From the NCBI GenBank assembly GCA_023429135.1, contig JAEYWD010000015.1:1-31900 (forward strand): a stretch of 31,900 bases of DNA, read 5' to 3'. Position 1 is the first letter of the stretch; each line of letters begins with the position of its first letter. The position numbers and the translations under genes are program-made. The stretch is from Bacteroidota bacterium (GTDB lineage Bacteria > Bacteroidota > Bacteroidia > Bacteroidales > JAAUTT01). Shown piece after piece: positions 8,336 through 14,877 of this stretch. Under the pieces are notes generated by a model. That model saw only the letters and a list, made by a program, of their open reading frames with translations. It had not been told where the DNA came from and did not search any database.

Positions 8336-9649
8336 ATGAAACTGAATTATTACTTTCAAATCAGTAAATCGCTTGCAGTAATTTTATTGCTTGCCATGGT
8401 AGCTACTTCGTGTCAGGACAAAGTACTTGAACGTTATCAGGTTAATACCCCGGTTTATCTTTCGTATGATGATCTAAGAAAATCTGTTTCCAGGGAAGAA
8501 CCTATGCCTCTTAAGAATCCTGGCAAAATCTACTTTAAAGATAATTTCATTTTTATAAACGAATATTTTAAAGGAATCCACATTTACGACAATTCCAATC
8601 CCAAAAGTCCGGTTTCGAAGGGGTTTATAAAAATTCCCGGAAATGTGGACATCGCCATAAAGGGACAGACTCTGTATGCTGACAGTTACATCGATCTGAT
8701 TGCACTCGACATTAGCAATATGAACGATATTAAAGAAACATCGCGCATTCAGAACGTATTTCCATATGCTGTGCCGGCTAAAGAAGTTGAAGTTATAAAC
8801 GAACCGATAGATCAAACAAAAGGTGTTGTAACTGAGTGGAAAGTTACAGTAGTTGAAAAGGAAATTACCAACCCTGGACAATATCCCCAACCATTGTTTT
8901 ACGACGATTTCGCATTTGCCAAAGAAGCCCTTAATGGCTCTTTCAGATCCCTTACCAGCAGTAGCGTAAGTAGCGGATCTTCAGTGGGTGTAGGAGGATC
9001 AATGGCACGTTTTGCTATCAGGGAAAATGCATTGTATGTGTTGACAAATTCCAATATAAGGGTAATCGACATTTCCAATATTAACCAACCAGTTACAACC
9101 AATACAAACATAAATAGCTGGGGAATTGAGACTATTTTCCTGAAGGATAATTATATGTACATTGGAGCAAACAGTGGCATGTCGATATATGATATAACGG
9201 ATAATCTGAATCCGAAATTACTATCCACTTTCAGTCATATTACCTCGTGCGATCCGGTGGTGGTTCAGGACGATTATGCATATGTTACCCTGCGCTCGGG
9301 AAGTACATGCAGGAATAATTTTACAAACCAGCTCGATGTAATTGATATTAAAGATAAAAAAGCTCCTAAACTTTTAAAATCGTACAGTTTTACCAATCCA
9401 AACGGACTAGGAATTGACAATACCACCCTATTTATTTGCGATGGTTCCGACGGGCTTAAAATTTATAATGCAAAAGATATCTATAACATAACAAGCAATC
9501 CCATTGCTCACTTTAAAAACATTCAGGCAACAGATGTAATACCTGTCGACGGGTTGTTATTTATGATTGGAGAGGATGGGTTCTACCAGTATGATTATTC
9601 AACTGTTCCGAACATTGTTTTATTAAGTAAAATAGAAGTAGAAAAATAA
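8336..9649 (+). CDS. LVIVD-repeat beta-propeller lipoprotein
   Basis: The 437-residue product has a type II signal peptide ending in the lipobox VATSC with Cys26 as the acylated residue. The rest consists of LVIVD-type propeller repeats: GIHIYDNSNPKSPV, LIALDISNMNDIKE, NIRVIDISNINQPV, GMSIYDITDNLNPKLL, QLDVIDIKDKKAPKLL and GLKIYNAKDIYNIT, spaced 40-60 residues apart. Such proteins are cell-surface or periplasmic propellers that usually mediate binding; the ligand is unknown. A Ser/Gly-rich linker (SSSVSSGSSVGVGGS) interrupts the propeller after the second repeat. It follows the barrel gene by 29 bp, which suggests a two-gene operon, with the propeller possibly docking on the barrel (inference). 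Confidence 0.85.
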   Translation: MKLNYYFQISKSLAVILLLAMVATSCQDKVLERYQVNTPVYLSYDDLRKSVSREEPMPLKNPGKIYFKDNFIFINEYFKGIHIYDNSNPKSPVSKGFIKIPGNVDIAIKGQTLYADSYIDLIALDISNMNDIKETSRIQNVFPYAVPAKEVEVINEPIDQTKGVVTEWKVTVVEKEITNPGQYPQPLFYDDFAFAKEALNGSFRSLTSSSVSSGSSVGVGGSMARFAIRENALYVLTNSNIRVIDISNINQPVTTNTNINSWGIETIFLKDNYMYIGANSGMSIYDITDNLNPKLLSTFSHITSCDPVVVQDDYAYVTLRSGSTCRNNFTNQLDVIDIKDKKAPKLLKSYSFTNPNGLGIDNTTLFICDGSDGLKIYNAKDIYNITSNPIAHFKNIQATDVIPVDGLLFMIGEDGFYQYDYSTVPNIVLLSKIEVEK

Positions 9650-9678
9650 CAACCAAACTTGGAAAGTAGGTTTGCGGA

Positions 9679-9717
9679 ATTTAATCTTTCAACTTTAGCA
9701 AAAGAGAAAGATTAAAT
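9679..9717. repeat. 12-bp perfect inverted repeat
   Basis: The arms ATTTAATCTTTC (9679-9690) and GAAAGATTAAAT (9706-9717) are perfectly complementary around a 15-base loop, in the gap between the LVIVD gene and the next lipoprotein gene. No T-run follows on either strand, so it is not a standard terminator. An operator, mRNA-stability hairpin or attenuator is possible. Confidence 0.6.
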
Positions 9718-9740
9718 ATGAAAACCAAAGGTTTCATCGG

Positions 9741-9788
9741 GCAAAGGATTTACTTTGTCAAATAATATGACTTAAATGAATCCTTTGC
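9741..9788. repeat. 10-bp perfect inverted repeat upstream of lipoprotein gene
   Basis: The arms GCAAAGGATT (9741-9750) and AATCCTTTGC (9779-9788) enclose a 28-base loop. The element ends 4 bases before a TAATTTTG -7-like box (9792-9799) that could serve the gene at 9857. This placement would suit an operator overlapping the upstream promoter region. Confidence 0.5.
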
Positions 9789-9791
9789 ATT

Positions 9792-9799
9792 TAATTTTG
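9792..9799 (+). promoter_or_regulatory. Candidate -7 box for the gene at 9857
   Basis: TAATTTTG matches the Bacteroidota -7 consensus TAnnTTTG and would give a leader of about 50 nt. No convincing -33 TTTG lies at the expected distance, so this is a weak call. Confidence 0.35.
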
Positions 9800-9856
9800 G
9801 TTTAATATAATTAAATTTAATACAGAATTTTAACAAACCATTAAACCAGTAGAACC

Positions 9857-10378
9857 ATGAAAAAACTTCTATTATCGTTGGCTGTTGTCGCTTTAGTTGT
9901 AACAAGTTGCGACTTGTTTGGGGATTTGGACGATATTGATTTCAAAACTGATTTTACAGCATCGTACAATGTTACTGTAACTGATGACAGCGCAAAGCTT
10001 GATAAGGTTATTAATCTGAAGGATGATCCGGATATTGAAAAATATCAAAATAAGCTTAAAGATGTAACCATCGACAGTGTTGTACTTTCCATTTCGGATT
10101 ATAGTGGTGCTCCTAATAATAAGCTTAATGGTGCTATAAAATACAGCGAAGTCTCTTCTTCAACACCTGTTCTGTTTGCACTTGTATCGAACCTGGCTTT
10201 GGAAAACGGAGCTAAAACAAAGATCACAGCAACTCCTGCAATCATAGCTGCAGTGCAAACTATAATGAAAGACAAAAAAGAAATTAAAGTTTACCTCCGA
10301 GGTAAAACTACTGGCGCGGCAACATTTACACTTAATGTGCAATACTACGTTACTGTAAAAGCAGAAGCTCTGGATTAG
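9857..10378 (+). CDS. Small lipoprotein of unknown function
   Basis: The 173-residue product starts with MKKLLLSLAVVALVVTSC, a type II signal peptide with Cys18 as lipid anchor. The acidic stretch right after it (CDLFGDLDDIDF) is like the surface-export signal of Bacteroidota lipoproteins. The mature part is predicted to be mostly beta-strand, with repeated Val/Ile-rich strands (TIDSVVLSISDYSG and FTLNVQYYVTVKAE), compatible with a single Ig-like or C2-like sandwich. I do not recognise a named family. It has its own upstream region with two inverted repeats and ends 38 bp before a strong terminator, so it is probably a single-gene transcript. Confidence 0.7.
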   Translation: MKKLLLSLAVVALVVTSCDLFGDLDDIDFKTDFTASYNVTVTDDSAKLDKVINLKDDPDIEKYQNKLKDVTIDSVVLSISDYSGAPNNKLNGAIKYSEVSSSTPVLFALVSNLALENGAKTKITATPAIIAAVQTIMKDKKEIKVYLRGKTTGAATFTLNVQYYVTVKAEALD

Positions 10379-10415
10379 TCCGCAATTGGAATACTTTTCA
10401 AAAAAAATAAAAACA

Positions 10416-10450
10416 AAGAGGATGGCATATAAACCATCCTCTTCTTTTTT
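10416..10450 (+). terminator. Rho-independent terminator, bidirectional
   Basis: A 10-bp perfect stem AAGAGGATGG/CCATCCTCTT (10416-10425 and 10434-10443) with an 8-base loop is followed by CTTTTTT. On the minus strand the hairpin is also followed by a T-rich run. It sits between the convergent genes ending at 10378 and 10598 and can serve both. Confidence 0.9.
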
Positions 10451-10597
10451 CATATATTGAACTATGCAAAATTTTTAAGGTATAATAAATGTTAAAGGCA
10501 ACACTTGCAGACAAGCCATTAATTATCGATTTGATTACAAACTTTACATGCTCAAAAAAGAACCGGATTAGTTTTGTGTTACCGAAATATTTCCATT

Positions 10598-12061
10598 CTA
10601 CTTCTTTCCAGCTTTCGCTGCATGTACAATTACCTCTTCAATTTGCCTGATGCCAATACTTTTTGCGATTATCCTTTTATCCTTATCCAAAACATAAATC
10701 GTGGGCTTTACAAATACGTTGTACAATTCCTGATAATCGGCATTATAAGGCACTGCGTTTATCCAGTTGTATAATTTATGCTGGTTTACAAAATCAATCC
10801 ATTTACGCTTCTCTTCTACAGATGATATATTATGAATTGCGACCAGCTTAACACCCATGGTAGCTAATTTCGGATAAATTGAATCGTTAAGCAATGGAAT
10901 ATCCTTTTGACAATGGCCACAGTCGATGCTCCAGAACACCAAAACCGTAAATTCCGACACTATTCTTTCCAAGGGTAAGGGATTTCCCAGTCTGAGACTG
11001 TTTTTTACAACTGTATCGGTTTGGGCGGTCACAAAATGGCCCACAGGAACTTCGAGAAGAGAAATAGGCGGGGCAAAATTTCCAACTAAATTTGGTTTAA
11101 CCCGCTCAATGGTTTTCATTAGTTTTTCGCGAAAGTCATTGTCGATCCAGGTAGCGTTGGGCAGGTAATATTTTTCGGAAAAGTATATATAAACGGCATC
11201 CATACCCACAATCTGATTGGCAAGGGCGGCATAATGATTAAATAAAAATCCCAGGCAATAACGAAATACCTCATTATTCCCTTTCACTTTATTCATAATC
11301 ATGTCCAACTCCTGTTTCATGCTATCAGGGTGTTGAGGAATTACTTTCTCGAGATAATACTTAAGCTTATTTTCATAAAAGGGTGTGCGAATCAGCCGTG
11401 AGTCGGCCAGGTCGAAATTGTCGAAATAATGCTTGTGCCAATAATTATAGCGGAAGGAAGAATCGAGTACATTACCGTTCTGGTCGCGCGGAAAATCGGG
11501 CACTTCAATATCCCGTAAAGCTCTTGCCCAAACTGCAAAATACGATTTGGGATTTTCTGCCGCACTCCTTTCAACAAACGAAGAAATCTGCTGATTGATG
11601 GATTTCATAATCCCGCCAAGAGAATCTTTCGTTGTTCCTGAAGCAAGTTTCCACTTCTGTTCAGTTTCGAATCCCCGGTTTGTTAGCGCACGGTAGCCAT
11701 AGTACAGATTATTTTCCTGAGAGCCTGAAAACTTAATTCCGGTTGCAAGGTTTGCAGTATCTGCCTCCACTGCAAACTTCTGGTGGTCGCCGATAATAAA
11801 ATCGAAATAACGACTATTGGGCAAATAGGCAATATACATCCCTCCGATTAGTGGTTTGCTTCCTTTAAACACACCTACGCCATTTTTATCGAAAACCACC
11901 GTATCGTCGGGGTAAAATGAACCTTCGCGTGCAAAAAAGTGTGCCAGAATAACTTTCGAGTCCTTAAAAGCTGGCACTTTGACTTTAATTTCGTAGCCCT
12001 GAGCTATAACGGTTATCGAAAAAACTGCGGCTGCAAATAAAAAACTAATTTTTCTCCACAT
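10598..12061 (-). CDS. DUF5106 / thioredoxin-fold (TlpA-like) protein
   Basis: I start this gene at the ATG at 12059-12061 (487 aa), which opens onto a signal peptide (MWRKISFLFAAAVFSITVIAQ). A longer frame reaches 12124 but adds only a basic, non-signal leader. The N-terminal ~110 residues form a DUF4369-like beta domain, the middle helical part matches DUF5106, and the C-terminal ~140 residues are a thioredoxin/AhpC-TSA fold. The redox motif CGHC is at 381-384, preceded by the usual VLVFWSIDC strand. The cis-Pro is in FVKPTIYVLD. It is probably a periplasmic or outer-surface thiol-disulfide protein; Bacteroidota have many paralogues of unclear partner. The start overlaps the end of the upstream hydrolase gene by 17 nt, suggesting translational coupling. 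Confidence 0.85.
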   Translation of the reverse strand: MWRKISFLFAAAVFSITVIAQGYEIKVKVPAFKDSKVILAHFFAREGSFYPDDTVVFDKNGVGVFKGSKPLIGGMYIAYLPNSRYFDFIIGDHQKFAVEADTANLATGIKFSGSQENNLYYGYRALTNRGFETEQKWKLASGTTKDSLGGIMKSINQQISSFVERSAAENPKSYFAVWARALRDIEVPDFPRDQNGNVLDSSFRYNYWHKHYFDNFDLADSRLIRTPFYENKLKYYLEKVIPQHPDSMKQELDMIMNKVKGNNEVFRYCLGFLFNHYAALANQIVGMDAVYIYFSEKYYLPNATWIDNDFREKLMKTIERVKPNLVGNFAPPISLLEVPVGHFVTAQTDTVVKNSLRLGNPLPLERIVSEFTVLVFWSIDCGHCQKDIPLLNDSIYPKLATMGVKLVAIHNISSVEEKRKWIDFVNQHKLYNWINAVPYNADYQELYNVFVKPTIYVLDKDKRIIAKSIGIRQIEEVIVHAAKAGKK

Positions 12062-12722
12062 CAGCGTATATTTTTGATATTTCACTTTCAAGTATTTGAG
12101 ATATCTCTTCAGCCCGATTAACAATCATAAAGTGTCCGGCATTTTGTACCGGCAGAAAATTCTTAATATTTCCGACAGGAAAAATTCTGTCGCGAGAACC
12201 ATGAATATGAACCACACCATTGAAAGGAACCGGATTTGACCATTTCATAATCTCTCCAATTGCCCACTTCATAAAATGATGATCGGTATCCTTAATAATT
12301 TGTTTGAGGAGTTTTGATTCTTCAGGCGATTCCACAGAAAAATAATAATTGCCTGTCAGAAGATTGGACCATTTCAGAAACCTTGAAGGAACTATTTTAT
12401 GCAAACCTAAATGCCTTACCAATTTTAACTGAAAGCTAAATTCACGTTCCGATTTTACACTTGAAATAATGATAAGTTTATCCACCCGGATTATTTTGGA
12501 CAATTCCTGGGCAACTATTCCGCCAAATGAAAGTCCTACAATTATTACCTTTTTAGTTACATCTATTTGCAATGCCAGTCTGCGGCAATATTCACGGAGA
12601 GATTCATTTTTTACGGGCTTCTCCCAATAAACAAATCGTTGATTTATACCTGGCAGTTTCAAAAACTTAAACGATCGCTCATCGGCTCCAAGGCCGCTGA
12701 TAAAATAAACTGTTTTATCCAT
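12045..12722 (-). CDS. Alpha/beta hydrolase
   Basis: This 225-residue cytoplasmic protein has the full alpha/beta hydrolase triad: nucleophile elbow GLSFGG with Ser65, acid Asp178 in HGSRDRIFP, and His197 in NAGHFM. The N-terminal strand and oxyanion region are FISGLGADERSF. It is short for the superfamily, with a small cap of about 60 residues (~95-155). The substrate cannot be told from the sequence; small esters or lactones are typical. It starts at the ATG at 12720-12722, 104 bp downstream of the HAD gene, and its stop overlaps the start of the DUF5106-thioredoxin gene. Confidence 0.85.
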   Translation of the reverse strand: MDKTVYFISGLGADERSFKFLKLPGINQRFVYWEKPVKNESLREYCRRLALQIDVTKKVIIVGLSFGGIVAQELSKIIRVDKLIIISSVKSEREFSFQLKLVRHLGLHKIVPSRFLKWSNLLTGNYYFSVESPEESKLLKQIIKDTDHHFMKWAIGEIMKWSNPVPFNGVVHIHGSRDRIFPVGNIKNFLPVQNAGHFMIVNRAEEISQILESEISKIYADVEKN

Positions 12723-12826
12723 ATACCGGAAAGAGAGTGTGCAACATACGGTTTGTTAGCTTAATTGGCTAGTGGAAAGATAGGCAAAATAGCTTTAAAG
12801 TCAAGTATTCGGGTAAACTTTTGACC

Positions 12827-13444
12827 TCACCCCACCTTCATCTCACTGAAGCGGCTTATAATTTGAAATTCATTTGTTGGTTGAGCTGTTTCTGTTCTGT
12901 CGTATAAAACCGCATCTATTCCCAGTTCCAGGGCAGCCTTTATCTCGGAATTTACATCGTCGCCCGCAACCAGTAATTCTGCTGGTAGAAAATTATGGTC
13001 CGCCATGATTTTCATAAATATATCCTTCTTCACCATATTGGTCTTAGCCGGATCTATGATATAAATGGTTCTAAAATCGTTAGAAATACCAAGCTGCGTC
13101 ACCTTACTCTCCTGCATTTTGGTAAAACCGGCAGTTACAAGAAACTTATCCATTTTCAAATGGCGCACAAACTTATAATCGTCGAAAGTAGCCATAGGCT
13201 CGTCGTAGGTAAGGTTTTCGAGCAATTTATGACTTTCGCCGAAAAGTTTTTCGCTGAACTCAAATTCTTTGGCAACATATTGAAAAGGCCTCCGCATAAT
13301 CTCAGCTTTGAGCTTTTCGAAATCGCCCTTATATTCGCCACTTTTCCCAATAAGCTCAAAAAGACTTTTAAATAGTTTATCGCCTATGGATGAAACCTGA
13401 TAAATGGTATTATCCAGGTCGAGAATGATGGCTTTTTTATTCAT
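12827..13444 (-). CDS. HAD-superfamily hydrolase
   Basis: This 205-residue protein shows the HAD motifs in order: DLDNT with nucleophile Asp9 and acid/base Asp11, the motif II Thr in LVTAGFTKMQESK (~102-114), a motif III Lys near KTNMVKKD, and GDDVNSEIKAA as motif IV. An alpha-helical cap lies between motif I and II. It resembles small phosphatases of the pyrimidine-5'-nucleotidase/phosphoglycolate type, but the substrate is not readable. It begins 10 bp after the Sua5 stop and is the last gene of the tight DUF4914-purE-sua5-HAD run. Confidence 0.85.
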   Translation of the reverse strand: MNKKAIILDLDNTIYQVSSIGDKLFKSLFELIGKSGEYKGDFEKLKAEIMRRPFQYVAKEFEFSEKLFGESHKLLENLTYDEPMATFDDYKFVRHLKMDKFLVTAGFTKMQESKVTQLGISNDFRTIYIIDPAKTNMVKKDIFMKIMADHNFLPAELLVAGDDVNSEIKAALELGIDAVLYDRTETAQPTNEFQIISRFSEMKVG

Positions 13445-13454
13445 ATAAACTGAT

Positions 13455-14504
13455 TTATTCTCCGGTGTACTGATAAGCAGCTTTTTTCAAACGGTCCATA
13501 ATTGCCACGCCTAATCCTTCCTCTACAACAGGTTCAATAAATATTTGTTTTACTTCATTATCGTCTTCCATGGAATGCATGGCCGAAAACAGATTTGATG
13601 CCACTTCCAGCAGATTAACCGTTTGTGAAGTATAGATAATTCTCACAGCTCCAACATCAGCCTGCCTCAACGAATGAAGAATAAGGCCTGAGCCCGCAGG
13701 TAAAACGGAATCCTTCCAAAAGTACAAAGGTTTTTTGGGAGAATAATGACTTTTAAGAAGTCCAGGAGCAACTATTTTCTTTGATTCGGCTTTTTTAAAC
13801 TCAAAAACTCCGGGAAGAGCCTGTTTAATGTCGTCGATGGTAATTTTACCAGGTCGTAGAATTGAGCAAACATCCCCTTCGACCGAAACAATAGTCGATT
13901 CAATTCCCACTTTGGTTTTTCCGCCATCGAGTATAAAATCCACTCCCGGCAACTGTTTACTCACATGTTTAGCGCTGGTGGGACTAAGTTGTCCGAATTT
14001 ATTAGCGCTGGGAGCAGCAATAGGGCATCCGGCCTTCTTAATCAGTTCCAGTGCAATTTCATTATCGGGCATACGAATACCAACAGTAGGTAAACCAGAG
14101 GTGACAATATCGGGAACTACTTCACTTTTAGGCAAAACGATGGTTAAAGGTCCTGGCCAGAAATGCCGGGCAAGGAGCATCACTTTCCCTGTAACACCCG
14201 ACGTAAGCACTGCCAGATCGTCAAATGAGGCGATATGCACAATCAAAGGATCGAACGATGGTCGCTCCTTGAGTTGAAATATTTTAGCAACAGCAAACGG
14301 ATTAAGCGCGTTTGCGCCTAATCCGTAAACTGTTTCAGTTGGAAAAGCCACTACTCCTCCATTGGCAATGATGGTAGCGGCATTATCTATTGGTCCGATA
14401 ATTCTATTTTTATTGAATTGATTTATCTGCTTCTTCCAATTCGTCGCGTTTCTTTGCCTGGTAGGCTGCCACTTTCTTTTGTATCTCGGGATTTGACAGC
14501 CCAA
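13455..14504 (-). CDS. L-threonylcarbamoyladenylate synthase (Sua5/YwlC type)
   Basis: The enzyme makes threonylcarbamoyl-AMP from threonine, bicarbonate and ATP for the t6A37 modification of ANN-decoding tRNAs. The YrdC domain begins with AATIIANGGVVAFPTETVYG, followed by the KERPSFDPLIVH substrate block and APSANKFGQLSPT. The C-terminal Sua5 domain (~from 240) makes this the long, two-domain form, with the linker motif APGLLKSHYSPKKPLY. The start is a problem. The only ATG (14504) adds a basic tail of ~34 residues read through the end of purE with a 95-nt overlap, and no GTG or TTG lies between it and the domain. An ATT at 14400-14402, 7 bases after the purE stop, would give a normal 315-residue protein. 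Confidence 0.9.
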   Translation of the reverse strand: MGCQIPRYKRKWQPTRQRNATNWKKQINQFNKNRIIGPIDNAATIIANGGVVAFPTETVYGLGANALNPFAVAKIFQLKERPSFDPLIVHIASFDDLAVLTSGVTGKVMLLARHFWPGPLTIVLPKSEVVPDIVTSGLPTVGIRMPDNEIALELIKKAGCPIAAPSANKFGQLSPTSAKHVSKQLPGVDFILDGGKTKVGIESTIVSVEGDVCSILRPGKITIDDIKQALPGVFEFKKAESKKIVAPGLLKSHYSPKKPLYFWKDSVLPAGSGLILHSLRQADVGAVRIIYTSQTVNLLEVASNLFSAMHSMEDDNEVKQIFIEPVVEEGLGVAIMDRLKKAAYQYTGE

Positions 14505-14877
14505 TTATTTTAGCAGCAGCAAAAGCGGCATTCTCTGGGCTCAGTATTGTTAAAGGCGCAACTCCCGATGGCATCCGGATACTTGAATAGAGGTCGGCAC
14601 CACCAAATTTGTCGCTGTATGGTGGACATGCAATAACCGGACAATGTGTCTGTGCATCGGCAAAACCACTTAGGGCGTTGCTCATTCCGGCAATGGTAAT
14701 AAAAATTACATTTTGCTTTTCATATTCCTTAATCAGGTTATAACACTTCAGCGGAACTTTATGTGCTGATGCGATTCTAGTAATAGTTTCAATTTCGAAA
14801 CTATCCAGTACCTTTTTAATCTGATTGGCCCAATCGAGATCTGCTTTAGAGCCCATTATTATCACTACTTTGCTCAT
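14410..14877 (-). CDS. purE: PurE, AIR carboxylase of class II type
   Basis: This 155-residue protein has the PurE fold signatures: IIMGSKADLDWA at the N-terminus (phosphate loop), SAHK at 37-40, and a Gly/Ser-rich GMSNALSGF. However, SAHK in place of SAHR, PVIACPPYSD, SSIRMPSGV and LSPENAAFAAAKIIGL resemble the AIR carboxylase domain of animal PAICS and of Treponema denticola PurE (class II) rather than N5-CAIR mutase (class I). Class II enzymes carboxylate AIR with CO2 directly and need no PurK; no purK is seen here. It acts in purine synthesis. The start overlaps the end of DUF4914 by 32 nt and the gene precedes sua5 with almost no gap, so the three are very likely co-transcribed. Confidence 0.88.
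   Translation of the reverse strand: MSKVVIIMGSKADLDWANQIKKVLDSFEIETITRIASAHKVPLKCYNLIKEYEKQNVIFITIAGMSNALSGFADAQTHCPVIACPPYSDKFGGADLYSSIRMPSGVAPLTILSPENAAFAAAKIIGLSNPEIQKKVAAYQAKKRDELEEADKSIQ

Noticed and set aside
8474..8890. Minus-strand open frame of 138 codons opposite the LVIVD gene
   Set aside because: The composition is that of an antisense shadow; the plus-strand frame has a lipobox and repeats.
9679..9717. Inverted repeat as a terminator of the LVIVD gene
   Set aside because: No T-run follows the stem in the plus direction, so it is reported only as an inverted repeat.
12062..12124. Longer start of the DUF5106-thioredoxin gene at 12124
   Set aside because: It adds 21 basic residues read inside the hydrolase gene and would bury the signal peptide.
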